Assembly (NCBI RefSeq): GCF_004912195.1
Contig: NZ_STGW01000002.1
Location: forward strand, 341,276-405,275
Reading direction: 5' to 3'
Length of the DNA stretch: 64,000 nt
Source of the DNA: Nocardioides caeni
GTDB lineage: Bacteria > Actinomycetota > Actinomycetes > Propionibacteriales > Nocardioidaceae
Position numbers and translations under genes: made by a program. Positions 1 through 9,063 of this stretch are shown in pieces (the stretch's first letter is position 1; every line of letters starts with the position of its first letter). The notes under the pieces are model-generated. The model was not told the origin of the DNA and ran no database searches. It saw only the letters and a program-made list of their open reading frames with translations.

Positions 1-73
1 CGTCCTCCCCGCCGGGAAACCCGCAGAATTTACCTTTCGGCACCTCAGGTCGACAGCAACGCCGCCGAGACGC

Positions 74-1057
74 TCAGGCCCGGCGTACGGCGACGGGCTC
101 GACGACGCCGAAGCCCCGCACCGGCCGCGCCGGCAGCGGCCGCGCCTCGATCACGTCCGGGGACAGCAGGTCGGCGGTCGCGTGGTCGACGATGATCCGG
201 TTGCGACGGGCCACCTGGGTGAGCCGGGCCGCGAGGTTGACCGGCGGACCGAAGACGTCGCCCAGGCGCAGGACGACGCCGCCGGTGGCCAGGCCGACGC
301 GGACGTCGGGCATCCGCGGGTCACGGCCGATGACGTTGATGATGCCTTCGGCTGTCTGCACCGCGGCCAGGGGATCGTCGTTCACGAAGAGCACCGCGTC
401 GCCCATGCTCTTGATGAGGCGACCCTGCTCGCGCGAGATCACGTCGCCGCAGCGGGTCTCGAAGATCTCGACGAGCTCCCCGATCCGCTGCCGCGTCACC
501 TCGTTGGACAGCGCCGTGAAGCCGACGATGTCGGCGAACCCGACGGTCAGGTCGGTCGTCCCGACCTCCGTCTCACCGCTGCGGGACGCCTGGATGCGGG
601 TGATCGCGGCGTCGAGGTGGCGTCGCCAGACATAGAGCAACAGCTGCTCGAACCGGTCGCCGTACTGCTCCGCCAGCCAGGCGCTGGGCTCCTGTCCCCC
701 GGCGCCGATGGCCTGGTCGAAGGTCTCCTCTGCCAGCTGCAGCAGCTCGCCGACCTCCCAGTCGGCCAGCCTCGCCATGGTCAGGCCGACGCCACGGGCG
801 AGGTTGAGGGCGATGTCGAAGTCGAGGATGCCCTCGTCGAGGACGTCGGTGATGAGGCCGAGCGCGTCGACGTCCGCCTCGTCGTAGGCGCGGCTCTCGC
901 CGTGCTCGGGAAAGCCCAGGGTGCGCCACAGCCGGCGTGCCCGGTCCACGCCGAGACCGGCCCGCTCCGCCACCTCGGCGGCCGTGAGCCGTGCCCCGTC
1001 CCCCGATCCGGGGGCCGGGGACACCGGCTCAGGCGCCTTCGTCGCGTCCTGGTCCAC
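74..1057 (-). CDS. class III adenylate cyclase with N-terminal regulatory domain
   Basis: Predicted cytosolic nucleotidyl cyclase making cAMP from ATP. The 327-residue form has an N-terminal part (about residues 25-150) with a MerR-like helix-turn-helix look, resembling the regulatory half of mycobacterial Rv1264-type cyclases, then a cyclase homology domain (about 168-300). Both metal aspartates are present (D176 in GFADIVGF, D220 in KSMGDAV), as are the adenine-specifying K216/D267 pair and the transition-state N274/R278, so it should be active as a homodimer. I chose the GTG at 1057 because the longer reading (to 1135) lies inside the upstream PH gene and is low-complexity Cys/Ser/Arg; even so it overlaps that gene by 29 bp. 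No membrane segment is seen. Confidence 0.85.
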   Translation of the reverse strand: MDQDATKAPEPVSPAPGSGDGARLTAAEVAERAGLGVDRARRLWRTLGFPEHGESRAYDEADVDALGLITDVLDEGILDFDIALNLARGVGLTMARLADWEVGELLQLAEETFDQAIGAGGQEPSAWLAEQYGDRFEQLLLYVWRRHLDAAITRIQASRSGETEVGTTDLTVGFADIVGFTALSNEVTRQRIGELVEIFETRCGDVISREQGRLIKSMGDAVLFVNDDPLAAVQTAEGIINVIGRDPRMPDVRVGLATGGVVLRLGDVFGPPVNLAARLTQVARRNRIIVDHATADLLSPDVIEARPLPARPVRGFGVVEPVAVRRA

Positions 1058-1544
1058 GATGCAGCTCGTGCAGCAGCTCGTGCAGCCGGCGCTGCGTCTC
1101 CTCGACGCGCGGGATGTCGTTGAGGCGCGCGACACCGCTCGGGGAGGCGTCGGAGATCAGCAGGCTGCCGCAGCCGAAGGGCCGGTCGAGGAGGTTGATC
1201 TCGATGGACACGTCGCTCACCCGCGCCAGCGGGATGTCGTGCCCGCGTCGGGTGAGGATGCCGCGCCGGGTGATGATCCGCCGGTCGGTGAAGGCGTGCA
1301 CGGTGGCGAACCAGTCGAGGAACGGGCGCACGGAGAACCACAGGATCCCGAGTCCGACGAGGACCCAGAGGATCAGCTGGAGGATGCCCTGGAAGCCGTC
1401 GCTGTCGAGAAGCACCTGCCCCGCGACGCCCGCCGCGAGCAGCAGCACCAGCGCGAAGATCGCGCCGAACAGCGCCTTGGGGTGCTCGCGAGTGCTGATG
1501 ATCAGCTTCTCGCCCGGGTTCAGCAGCTTCGGTGAGATGGCCAC
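1029..1544 (-). CDS. PH domain-containing membrane protein (bPH2/YdbS type)
   Basis: 171-residue protein with a short cytosolic start, two closely spaced hydrophobic helices (about residues 22-75) and a bacterial PH domain after them (contains the TDRRIITRRGILTRRG segment and the conserved VSDVSIE strand). The biochemical role of this family is unknown; lipid or envelope-stress functions are usual guesses. The GTG at 1544 gives the family-typical MAIS-P-KLL-GE beginning. A TTG at 1571 overlapping the birA stop as TTGA is the alternative. It sits between birA and the cyclase on the same strand and probably forms one transcript with them. Two other PH-domain genes occur at 13.7-15.7 kb. Confidence 0.8.
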   Translation of the reverse strand: MAISPKLLNPGEKLIISTREHPKALFGAIFALVLLLAAGVAGQVLLDSDGFQGILQLILWVLVGLGILWFSVRPFLDWFATVHAFTDRRIITRRGILTRRGHDIPLARVSDVSIEINLLDRPFGCGSLLISDASPSGVARLNDIPRVEETQRRLHELLHELHRGPGRDEGA

Positions 1545-1567
1545 GGAGGGATCATCCCACGCACGGG

Positions 1568-2392
1568 TCAATCGGTGGGACGGACATGGACCACGTCGCC
1601 CGCGCCGACCCGCTCGGGACCGTTCGGGGTGTCGACCACGAGACGCCCGTCGTCGTCCACGTCGCTCGCCCGGCCCAGCAGCTGACCGCCGCCGGGCAGC
1701 TCGACCCGGACGTCGCGCCCGAGGGTCGCGCAGTGCGAGCGGTACGACGCCGCGAGCCGTGTCGTCGCGAGGTCACCGCCTGCCTGCCACACGTCGTAGC
1801 CCTCCCGCACGGCGAGGACGACCCCGGTGAGCACCTGCTCACGGTCCGGCGCTCCCGGCGAGGCGATCGCGAGGCTGGTCGCGGTCTCCACCGGGAGCTC
1901 CTCGGCCGTCATCGCGACGTTGATGCCGACTCCGACGATCGCGGCGGGACCGGTGGGGGTCTCGACCCGCTCCACGAGGATGCCCGCCACCTTGCGGTCA
2001 CCGTCGAGGAGCACGTCGTTGGGCCACTTGACGCGGGCGTCGTAGCCGAGCGTCGTCAGCGCCTTGGCGACGTTGTGCCCCACCAGGAGCGGCAACCACG
2101 GCCACCGGGCGGGCTCCACGCTGGGTCGCAGCACCAGCGAGAAGGTCACGGCCGTCCCGGGCGGCGTCACCCAGGTGCGGTCGAGCCGGCCGCGGCCGGC
2201 CGCCTGGTGGTCGGCGACGACCACGAGGCCTTCCTGGGCTCCCGAGCGAGCACGCTCGGCAGCCACCTCGTTGGTCGACGGGGTCTCGGGGAGCAGCTCG
2301 ACACTGATGTCAGGACTCGCGGCGAACGCGTCGGCGAGGCGCTGGGGGTCGAGTGGTCCACGGACAGGGCGCTGGATCGGGCCATCGGTCAC
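1568..2392 (-). CDS. birA: biotin--[acetyl-CoA-carboxylase] ligase
   Basis: Attaches biotin to the carrier lysine of biotin-dependent carboxylases by way of biotinyl-5'-AMP. The 274-residue form has the biotin/AMP loop GRGR at 66-69, KWPND at 122-126, KVAGIL at 134-139, and a small C-terminal SH3-like domain. There is no N-terminal DNA-binding domain, so it is a monofunctional class I ligase and not a repressor. It is divergent from the carboxylase beta subunit (start 2462), and the likely substrate is the alpha subunit encoded at 10471-12270. The GTG at 2392 lies 7 nt after a CAGGCT hexamer, a weak leaderless-type promoter; a GTG two codons upstream (2398) is possible. Confidence 0.9.
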   Translation of the reverse strand: MTDGPIQRPVRGPLDPQRLADAFAASPDISVELLPETPSTNEVAAERARSGAQEGLVVVADHQAAGRGRLDRTWVTPPGTAVTFSLVLRPSVEPARWPWLPLLVGHNVAKALTTLGYDARVKWPNDVLLDGDRKVAGILVERVETPTGPAAIVGVGINVAMTAEELPVETATSLAIASPGAPDREQVLTGVVLAVREGYDVWQAGGDLATTRLAASYRSHCATLGRDVRVELPGGGQLLGRASDVDDDGRLVVDTPNGPERVGAGDVVHVRPTD

Positions 2393-2461
2393 ACGCACTA
2401 GCCTGTCCCAGCAGACGCCCCGACGAAACCCCTGGGGTCCGTCACGATCGAGGAGGCACCA

Positions 2462-4066
2462 GTGACCGCACAGCCCCAGTCGGCTGACATCGACCTGCAC
2501 ACCACGGCCGGCAAGCTCGCCGACCTGGACCGTCGGACCGATGAGGCGGTGCACGCGCCCGCGGCGAAGGCTCAGGAGAAGCAGCACGCCAAGGGCCGCA
2601 AGACGGCTCGCGAGCGGATCGAGATCCTCTTCGACGAGGGCTCCTTCGTCGAGCTCGACGAGTTCGCACGCCACCGCTCGACCGCGTTCGGTCTCGAGAA
2701 GACCCGGCCCTACGGCGACGGCGTCATCACGGGCTACGGCACGATCGACGGCCGCCAGGTCTGTGTCTTCTCCCAGGACTTCACCGTCTTCGGCGGATCG
2801 CTGGGCGAGGTCTACGGCGAGAAGATCGTCAAGGTCATGGACCTGGCGATCAAGACCGGCTCCCCCATCATCGGGATCAACGAGGGCGCTGGCGCCCGCA
2901 TCCAGGAGGGTGTCGTCTCGCTGGGCCTCTACGGCGAGATCTTCCAGCGCAACGTCCACGCCTCGGGCGTGATCCCGCAGATCTCCCTCATCATGGGCAA
3001 CTGCGCCGGCGGTCACGTCTACTCCCCGGCCGTCACCGACTTCACGATCATGGTCGACAAGACCTCGGCGATGTTCATCACCGGCCCTGACGTCATCAAG
3101 ACCGTCACCGGTGAGGACGTCTCGATGGAGGAGCTCGGCGGGGCACGGACCCACAACACCAAGTCCGGCAACGCCCACTACATGGCCTCCGACGAGGACG
3201 ACGCCCTCGAGTACGTCAAGGGCCTGATCTCCTTCCTGCCGCAGAACAACCTCGACGAGGTGCCGTCGTTCGACGAGGTCGCCGACCTCGAGCCCACGGC
3301 CGAGGACCTCGCCCTGGACACGCTGATCCCGGACAGCCCCAACCAGCCCTATGACATGCACGACGTCATCGGCACCATCGTCGACGACGCCGACTTCCTG
3401 GAGGTGCAGGAGCTCTTCGCCCCCAACCTCATCGTCGGCTTCGGCCGGGTCGAGGGCCGCTCGGTGGGCGTCGTCGCCAACCAGCCGATGCAGTTCGCCG
3501 GCACGCTCGACATCGACGCCTCGGAGAAGGCCGCCCGGTTCGTGCGGTTCTGCGACGCCTTCAACATCCCGGTGCTCACCCTCGTCGACGTCCCCGGCTT
3601 CCTCCCCGGAGTCGACCAGGAGCACACCGGCATCATCCGCCGCGGCGCGAAGCTGATCTACGCCTACGCCGAGGCCACCGTCCCGCTCGTCACCGTCATC
3701 ACCCGCAAGGCCTACGGCGGTGCGTACGACGTCATGGGCTCCAAGCACCTCGGTGCCGACATCAACCTGTCGTGGCCCACCGGCCAGATCGCGGTGATGG
3801 GCGCGCAGGGCGCGGCCAACATCGTCCACCGCAAGACCCTCGCAGCGGTCGAGGCCGAGGGCGGCGACGTCGAGGCGAAGCGCGCCGAACTCATCGACGA
3901 GTACGAGACGACGCTCGCCAACCCCTACATCGCGGCCGAGCGCGGCTACATCGACGGCGTCATCAAGCCGTCCGCGACGCGGGCCGAGGTCGTCAAGGCG
4001 CTCCGTCTCCTGCGCACCAAGCGGGAGACCCTGCCGCCCAAGAAGCACGGGAACATCCCGCTGTGA
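2462..4066 (+). CDS. accD: acyl-CoA carboxylase beta (carboxyltransferase) subunit
   Basis: Transfers the carboxyl group from carboxybiotin to acetyl-CoA or propionyl-CoA, feeding malonyl- or methylmalonyl-CoA into lipid synthesis. At 534 residues it has the usual length of actinobacterial AccD/PccB proteins and carries both crotonase-like halves: the first with the [14 protein letters not shown] and [11 protein letters not shown] oxyanion loops, the second with VDVPGFLPG and [13 protein letters not shown]. The GTG start follows a strong GAGGAGG ribosome site. The downstream epsilon subunit starts inside its stop codon (GTGA). Acetyl- versus propionyl-CoA preference depends on one residue in the second half and I do not assign it. 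Confidence 0.95.
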   Translation: MTAQPQSADIDLHTTAGKLADLDRRTDEAVHAPAAKAQEKQHAKGRKTARERIEILFDEGSFVELDEFARHRSTAFGLEKTRPYGDGVITGYGTIDGRQVCVFSQDFTVFGGSLGEVYGEKIVKVMDLAIKTGSPIIGINEGAGARIQEGVVSLGLYGEIFQRNVHASGVIPQISLIMGNCAGGHVYSPAVTDFTIMVDKTSAMFITGPDVIKTVTGEDVSMEELGGARTHNTKSGNAHYMASDEDDALEYVKGLISFLPQNNLDEVPSFDEVADLEPTAEDLALDTLIPDSPNQPYDMHDVIGTIVDDADFLEVQELFAPNLIVGFGRVEGRSVGVVANQPMQFAGTLDIDASEKAARFVRFCDAFNIPVLTLVDVPGFLPGVDQEHTGIIRRGAKLIYAYAEATVPLVTVITRKAYGGAYDVMGSKHLGADINLSWPTGQIAVMGAQGAANIVHRKTLAAVEAEGGDVEAKRAELIDEYETTLANPYIAAERGYIDGVIKPSATRAEVVKALRLLRTKRETLPPKKHGNIPL

Positions 4067-4320
4067 ACGAATCGACCGACACCGAAGCCACGGAGGCCCC
4101 GGCTCCCGCCACCCCGCTGCTGCGGGTGATCACGCCCAACACCACGCCCGAGGAGGTGGCGGCCATCGTCGCCGTCCTCTCTGCGATGGGCGGATCCGCG
4201 CCGGCTCCTGCCGCGCCGGTGCGCGAGTGGGCCTCGCCCGCCCGGGCCGCACGCTCGACGGCGGTGCGGGGCTTCCCGCACGGCCGGGGCGCGTGGCGCG
4301 CCAGCGGCCTGCCTCGCTGA
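4063..4320 (+). CDS. accE: acyl-CoA carboxylase epsilon subunit
   Basis: 85-residue protein whose GTG overlaps the beta-subunit stop (GTGA), implying translational coupling at near 1:1 ratio. It has an acidic, Pro/Ala-rich start, then an amphipathic helix with the motif [12 protein letters not shown], and a basic Arg/Trp tail. This is the pattern of actinobacterial AccE/PccE epsilon subunits, which bind the beta subunit and raise carboxylase activity. The position directly behind the carboxyltransferase gene supports the call. It has no catalytic residues. Confidence 0.85.
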   Translation: MNESTDTEATEAPAPATPLLRVITPNTTPEEVAAIVAVLSAMGGSAPAPAAPVREWASPARAARSTAVRGFPHGRGAWRASGLPR

Positions 4321-4351
4321 CGGCGGGCTGGGGTCGACCCCCGATCGCCAA

Positions 4352-4411
4352 GAATTGCTTGATCCGCAGCGCCCGCTGACCGATCTCGGGAAAGATCGTT
4401 CCGAGCAATTC
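4352..4411 (+). promoter_or_regulatory. inverted repeat reaching the metalloprotease ribosome site
   Basis: GAATTGCT at 4352-4359 is matched by AGCAATTC at 4404-4411; with flanking CC and G pairs the arms agree at 11 of 14 positions. The right arm runs into the GAGGAGGG ribosome site of the gene at 4426, so the folded mRNA could mask it. A protein-binding dyad is the alternative. Confidence 0.35.
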
Positions 4412-4425
4412 GAGGAGGGACGCGG

Positions 4426-6633
4426 ATGCGGGTGTGGTGGCGTCGCGGTGCAGCGGTGGCCTGCGGGCTCGCCGTGGCCGGAACGACCCTGACCGCGCTC
4501 GGCGGTCCGGCTTCGTCCCAGGACGACCAGCACTCCGCCGTCTCGACGGGACGCGACCGGTTGGTCGCGATCGACCCGGCCCCCACCACCGCGCCGCCGG
4601 TCGAAGTGCTCGCCTCGTCGACCGCGACCGCCGTCGTCGGGGCAGCGGACCTCCCCTTCGACCAACTCCACAGTGACGAGGGGGCCAACCTGACGATCTT
4701 CCTCGACTTCGACGGTGCCCGGGTGGCCGGGACGTGGTGGAACCAGCAGGTCGAGGATGGCCCCGCGCCGCTGCCCGACGGGGACTACGCCGCGTGGAGC
4801 GTCGACGCCGATCCGGCGCTCGGCGACGACGAGCAGGGTCGCATCCGCGAGATCTGGGCACGGGTGGCCGAGGACTACGCGCCGTTCGCGGTCGACGTGA
4901 CCACGGAGGACCCGGGTGAGACCGCCCTCCAACGCAGCAGCAGTGCGGACACGACCTACGGGATGCGGGTCCTCATCACCGAGACGATGACGGGTGCGAT
5001 CGACGCCCGTTCCTACGTGTGCCAGGGAACGCCGTGCGGAGGCGTCGCGTTCATCGACGTCTTCGACACTCCCGGATGGAGCGCGGCACAACCCGCGTGG
5101 GTCTTCGGCAACGCGCTATACGACAGCCCGAAGAACATCGCCGATGCGATCACCCACGAGGTGGGGCACACGCTCGGGCTGGTGCACGACCAGCAGGGGT
5201 TGGCGCCGTCGTACTACAGCGGCACCGGCGCATGGGGCCCACTGATGGGGGCGCCCTACACGCGCGCACTGACCCAGTGGAGCAACGGCAACTTTCCCGA
5301 CGCCGTCAACCTCGACCCCTACGAGTTGACCCCCGTCCCCATTCCTCTGCAGGACGACATCGCCATCATCGGTGACATCCTGGGTGTGCGCGACGACGAG
5401 AGCGGCAACACCGTCGTCGCCGCCCCACCCCTCGACTCCGACATCGCGTGGATCACCGATGCCGGCGACCAGGACACCTTCGCGCTGGGACATTGCACCG
5501 GCCCCGTCGAGGTGGCAGCCCAAGGGGCGGCGAAGGGCGCCAACCTCGACATCGGGCTCGAACTCCTCGACGGCACCGGCGCCACGATCGCGAGCGCCGC
5601 TCCCCCGACCGGTCAGTCCTCGGCGGCGACGGCGACCGGCCTCAACGCGACGGTGACGAGCCCTGCCTCGGAAGGCGCCACCTACGTCCGCGTCGACGGC
5701 GTCGCCAACTCCGCTGCCGACGACTACGGCAGCGTGGGGCCCTACCGCCTCAGCGTCGTCGGGGACTGCAGCCCGACCCCGGCCCCGACGAAGCCGGGCG
5801 CCCCCTCGTCGGTCGAAGCCACTCCTCACGCCACTGCCGCCGAGATCACCCTGACCTGGGCAGCGCCGGCGTCCCCGGGCAGCAGCGCCATCACCTCCTA
5901 CGTGGTCGGCCGGAGCGGCGCAACGAGTGTCACGGTGCCGGCGACGGAGACCAGCCACACCTTCATCGGTCTCGCTCCCGCGACCACCTACCACTTCTCG
6001 GTCGCGGCGGTGAACGGTGCCGGCACAGGCCCCAGCGCGACGGACGACGCCACGACCGCGGCGACGCCGACGACTGCGAGCACGACGGTCGGGAACCTCA
6101 CGGCGGCATGGGTGAGGGCCGGACGCACGGTGGCCCTCACCTGGCTGCCGCCGGCCGACGACGGGGGCTCAGCCGTGGCCACCTACGAGGTGCTCGTCGA
6201 CGACGAGCTCGTCTCGGCGTTGGCCGCGCCGCAGAACTCGGCGACCGTCCTGAGCCTCGCACCGGGTCGGCACACCTTCGGGGTTCGCGCGGTCAACGGT
6301 GTCGGCACCTCGCCCACGACGACGGTGGCGCTCACCGTCCCGAAGTACGCCAGCCGCACCACGCTGCGCGCGCCGACCACGGCCCGCCGCGGGTCGCGTC
6401 CCACCATCCGGGTGGCGGTCGCCGCGCTGGGGACGACGAGCATCGCTCGGGGCCGCGTGCGGATCTCCGTCAACGGCCGGGCGGTGGCGACGCTCGCCGT
6501 GGCCGGGCGCACCGTCTCCTACCGACTCCCCCGGCTGCCGCGCACGGCCCGGGCGGTGGTCGTGGCGTCGTACCTCGGCAGCACGACGGTGGCCACGTCC
6601 CGCGTCTCCCGGAGCGTGCGGCTCACCCGATAG
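4426..6633 (+). CDS. secreted zinc metalloprotease with fibronectin type III domains
   Basis: 735-residue exported protein. An N-terminal signal peptide (RR followed by a hydrophobic stretch, cleavage near residue 30) precedes a reprolysin/M12-like catalytic domain with HEVGHTLGLVHD at about 244-255 (HExxHxxGxxHD zinc site) and a Met-turn candidate LMGA shortly after. Then come a PPC-like beta domain (about 335-450), two fibronectin type III modules (about 460-550 and 555-640) and a C-terminal Ig-like repeat. No sortase signal or C-terminal membrane anchor is visible, so it is probably released. A GAGGAGG ribosome site precedes the ATG. The substrate is unknown. Confidence 0.8.
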   Translation: MRVWWRRGAAVACGLAVAGTTLTALGGPASSQDDQHSAVSTGRDRLVAIDPAPTTAPPVEVLASSTATAVVGAADLPFDQLHSDEGANLTIFLDFDGARVAGTWWNQQVEDGPAPLPDGDYAAWSVDADPALGDDEQGRIREIWARVAEDYAPFAVDVTTEDPGETALQRSSSADTTYGMRVLITETMTGAIDARSYVCQGTPCGGVAFIDVFDTPGWSAAQPAWVFGNALYDSPKNIADAITHEVGHTLGLVHDQQGLAPSYYSGTGAWGPLMGAPYTRALTQWSNGNFPDAVNLDPYELTPVPIPLQDDIAIIGDILGVRDDESGNTVVAAPPLDSDIAWITDAGDQDTFALGHCTGPVEVAAQGAAKGANLDIGLELLDGTGATIASAAPPTGQSSAATATGLNATVTSPASEGATYVRVDGVANSAADDYGSVGPYRLSVVGDCSPTPAPTKPGAPSSVEATPHATAAEITLTWAAPASPGSSAITSYVVGRSGATSVTVPATETSHTFIGLAPATTYHFSVAAVNGAGTGPSATDDATTAATPTTASTTVGNLTAAWVRAGRTVALTWLPPADDGGSAVATYEVLVDDELVSALAAPQNSATVLSLAPGRHTFGVRAVNGVGTSPTTTVALTVPKYASRTTLRAPTTARRGSRPTIRVAVAALGTTSIARGRVRISVNGRAVATLAVAGRTVSYRLPRLPRTARAVVVASYLGSTTVATSRVSRSVRLTR

Positions 6634-6661
6634 TCGGGAGCGCGACGTCGGCGTCGACGCA

Positions 6662-6667
6662 TAGGGT
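6662..6667 (+). promoter_or_regulatory. -10 hexamer TAGGGT, leaderless type
   Basis: TAGGGT is followed after 7 nt by the ATG of the DUF885 gene at 6675, so transcription would start at or next to the start codon. No ribosome site is present, which fits a leaderless mRNA. Confidence 0.55.
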
Positions 6668-6674
6668 CGAGCCC

Positions 6675-8345
6675 ATGACCCGCCCCGTGGATGCCCGCAG
6701 TGACCAGTTCGTCGACGAACTCTGCGCGCTCGACCCCATCACGGCGACGTTCGCCGGGGTCGCGGGGCACGACGACCGCCTTCCGGACCTCTCCCCCGAC
6801 GGGTTCACCGCCCGGGAGGATCTGCACCGCCGGGCGCTGGCGGAGGTCACCGCGCTGACGCCGACGGACGAGCGCGAGCAGGTGGCACAGGACGGCTTCC
6901 GGGAGCGGGTCGGTCTCGCCGTCGAGCAGGCGGACGCGGGAGTCGAGCGCAGCGAGTTCTCGGTGATCTCCAGCGGGTTGCACGCCGTGCGCGAGGTCTT
7001 CGACCTGATGCCCCAGGACACCGACGACGACTGGGACGTCATCGGCGCTCGCCTCGACGCGATCCCCACGGCACTCGCCGGCTACCGCGCGACCCTGCTG
7101 GACGAGGCGACGCAGGGACGGGTCTCCGCCCGTCGGCAGTACGTCGAGGTGGCGGCCCAGGTCCGCGGCTGGACCGGGCAGGAGGGCTCGGCCGGCGACT
7201 TCTTCGCCGGACTGGTCGCCGAGGCACCCGAGGCCCGCCGCGAGTCGCTGACGAAGGTGGCGGCCGGCGCCAGCGCGGCGTACGCGGAGTTCGGCCGGTT
7301 CATCGAGGCGGACCTGCTCCCCCGCGGGCGCGAGGTCGACGGGGTCGGCCGGGAACGCTATGCCCTGGCCTCCCGCGGCTTCCTCGGCGCGAGCGTCGAC
7401 CCCGAGGAGACCTATCTGTGGGGCTGGGAGGAGCTCAAGCGCATCGAGGACGACATGGCGCACACCGCGCAGCGGATCGTCCCCGGCGGATCGGTCGCCG
7501 ATGCCGTCGCGGCGCTCGACGCCGACCCGGCCCGCGACCTCGGCAGCCGCGAGGCGTTCCAGGCGTGGATGCAGGAGAAGTCCGACACCATTCTCGCGAC
7601 GTTCAACGGCCAGCACTTCGACATCGCCGAGCCGATCCGCACGCTGCACTGCAAGGTGGCGCCGATCAACGACGGCGGCGCCTGGTACACGCCTCCCTCC
7701 GAGGACCTGTCGCGGCCGGGCACCATGTGGTTCTCCTTCACCGACGACCACGAGCGGTTCTCGACCTGGCGGGAGACCACGACCGTCTTCCACGAGGGTG
7801 TCCCGGGCCACCACCTGCAGTGCGCCCAGGTGGTCTTCCAGGCCGGGCTCCTCAACCGGTGGCAGCGACTGATGAGCTGGGTCAGCGGGCACGGCGAGGG
7901 CTGGGCCCTCTATGCCGAGCGGCTGATGGACGAGCTCGGCCACTTCGCCGACCCCGGCGACCGGCTGGGCTTCCTCGACATGCAGGGCTTCCGCGCCGCG
8001 CGCGTGGTGGTGGACATCGGCGTCCACCTCGGTCTGACCATCCCGCAGGACAACCCGTTCGGCTGGCGCGGTGGCGAGACCTGGGACGCCGACCTCGTCC
8101 ATGAATTCCTGCGCGCCCACAGCCGGATGGACGACGGCTCGCTCCGCTTCGAGGTCAACCGCTATCTGGGGTGGCCGGGGCAGGCGCCGTCCTACAAGGT
8201 CGGCGAGCGGATCTGGCTCGAGGCGCGCGATGAGGCGCGGGCGCGCCACGGCGCCGCCTTCGATCTCAAGGCGTTCCACACCGCGGCCCTCGACCTCGGC
8301 TCGATCGGTCTCGACCCGCTCAAGATGGCCCTCGCCCGCATCTGA
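6675..8345 (+). CDS. DUF885 family metallopeptidase-like protein
   Basis: 556-residue cytosolic protein of the DUF885 family, regarded as distant relatives of helical zinc carboxypeptidases. The zinc-binding type motif HEGVPGHH lies at 373-380, followed by QC and a downstream glutamate-rich helix (SGHGEGWALYAE) that supplies the third ligand in related peptidases. Length matches the family, and no signal peptide is seen. The ATG is chosen because it lies exactly downstream of a -10 hexamer. Natural substrates are not known. Confidence 0.8.
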   Translation: MTRPVDARSDQFVDELCALDPITATFAGVAGHDDRLPDLSPDGFTAREDLHRRALAEVTALTPTDEREQVAQDGFRERVGLAVEQADAGVERSEFSVISSGLHAVREVFDLMPQDTDDDWDVIGARLDAIPTALAGYRATLLDEATQGRVSARRQYVEVAAQVRGWTGQEGSAGDFFAGLVAEAPEARRESLTKVAAGASAAYAEFGRFIEADLLPRGREVDGVGRERYALASRGFLGASVDPEETYLWGWEELKRIEDDMAHTAQRIVPGGSVADAVAALDADPARDLGSREAFQAWMQEKSDTILATFNGQHFDIAEPIRTLHCKVAPINDGGAWYTPPSEDLSRPGTMWFSFTDDHERFSTWRETTTVFHEGVPGHHLQCAQVVFQAGLLNRWQRLMSWVSGHGEGWALYAERLMDELGHFADPGDRLGFLDMQGFRAARVVVDIGVHLGLTIPQDNPFGWRGGETWDADLVHEFLRAHSRMDDGSLRFEVNRYLGWPGQAPSYKVGERIWLEARDEARARHGAAFDLKAFHTAALDLGSIGLDPLKMALARI

Positions 8346-8362
8346 CGCCCGACACCGGTCAG

Positions 8363-8368
8363 TAGGGT
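8363..8368 (+). promoter_or_regulatory. -10 hexamer TAGGGT for maf, leaderless type
   Basis: Six nt separate this hexamer from the GTG of maf at 8375. No Shine-Dalgarno sequence is present between them. Confidence 0.55.
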
Positions 8369-8374
8369 GGCGGC

Positions 8375-8974
8375 GTGCCCGTCCTCGTCCTCGCCTCCGC
8401 CTCGCCCGCACGCCTGGCGACCCTCCGCGCCGCCGGGCTCGACCCGACGGTGATCGTGTCCGGGGTCGACGAGTCACAGGTGGTCGACGTGCCGCCCGCC
8501 GAGCTCGCCCTGCGTCTGGCCGAGCTGAAGTGCGGGGCAGTCGCCGACCGTGACGACCTGCCCCCCGAGGCACTCGTCCTGGGCTGCGACTCGGTGCTCG
8601 AGCTCGACGGCGAGGCGCTGGGCAAGCCGTCCGACGCCGACGACGCCCTCGCCCGCTGGCAGGCGATGCGCGGACGGTCCGGGGTCCTGCACACCGGCCA
8701 CTGCCTGCGCGACACGACGGGCCGGCGCCAGTCCGCGGCGACCGCCTCGACGACCGTGCACTTCGCCGAGGTCGACGACGACGAGATCGCGGCCTACGTC
8801 GCCACCGGTGAGCCACTGCACGTGGCCGGAGCGTTCACCGTCGACAGCCTGGGCGGCGCGTTCGTCACCCACATCGAGGGCGACCACCACAACGTGGTCG
8901 GGGTGAGCCTTCCCCTCGTGCGCACCATGGTCCGCGAGCTCGGCCACCGGTGGACCGATCTCTGGTTGCGCTGA
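8375..8974 (+). CDS. maf: Maf nucleotide pyrophosphatase
   Basis: 199-residue Maf/Ham1-fold house-cleaning enzyme that hydrolyses non-canonical or excess NTPs to NMP plus pyrophosphate. It begins with the family signature ASASPARL (cf. S-x-S-P-R-R/L), has the catalytic-type LGCDSVLELDG segment (aspartate in the CDS motif), and the C-terminal GAFTVDSLGGAFV and NVVGVSLPL motifs. The leaderless-type promoter fixes the GTG start. It converges with an acyl-CoA dehydrogenase, the two stops being separated by a three-unit 22-bp repeat. Confidence 0.9.
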   Translation: MPVLVLASASPARLATLRAAGLDPTVIVSGVDESQVVDVPPAELALRLAELKCGAVADRDDLPPEALVLGCDSVLELDGEALGKPSDADDALARWQAMRGRSGVLHTGHCLRDTTGRRQSAATASTTVHFAEVDDDEIAAYVATGEPLHVAGAFTVDSLGGAFVTHIEGDHHNVVGVSLPLVRTMVRELGHRWTDLWLR

Positions 8975-8997
8975 TCCGATCGGGTCGACGTACGACA

Positions 8998-9063
8998 GAG
9001 AAACTTCCTCACCTCGGGTGAGAAACCTCCCCACCTCGGTCGAGAAACCTGCCCACCTCGGGG
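8998..9063 (+). repeat. tandem repeat, three units of 22 bp
   Basis: Units at 8998-9019, 9020-9041 and 9042-9063 share the pattern GAGAAACYTSCYCACCTCGG plus two variable bases. The array ends on the base before the stop codon of the minus-strand acyl-CoA dehydrogenase (9064), so it forms the start of that gene's 3' UTR. A related array with the same period occurs at 62541-62685. Confidence 0.8.

Noticed and set aside
1..73. Gene or RNA at the left edge
   Set aside because: 73 bp with no supported ORF, RNA fold or promoter; too little to call.
1568..4048. 826-codon open frame on the minus strand running through the carboxylase beta gene
   Set aside because: Only the part up to about 2392 (birA) has protein character; the rest is the antisense shadow of the carboxylase, rich in Asp/Val/Gly/Leu repeats typical of high-GC third-position bias.
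5448..6674. Long upstream extension of the DUF885 frame
   Set aside because: It overlaps the metalloprotease gene in another frame and is Arg/His-rich shadow; the ATG at 6675 has its own promoter.
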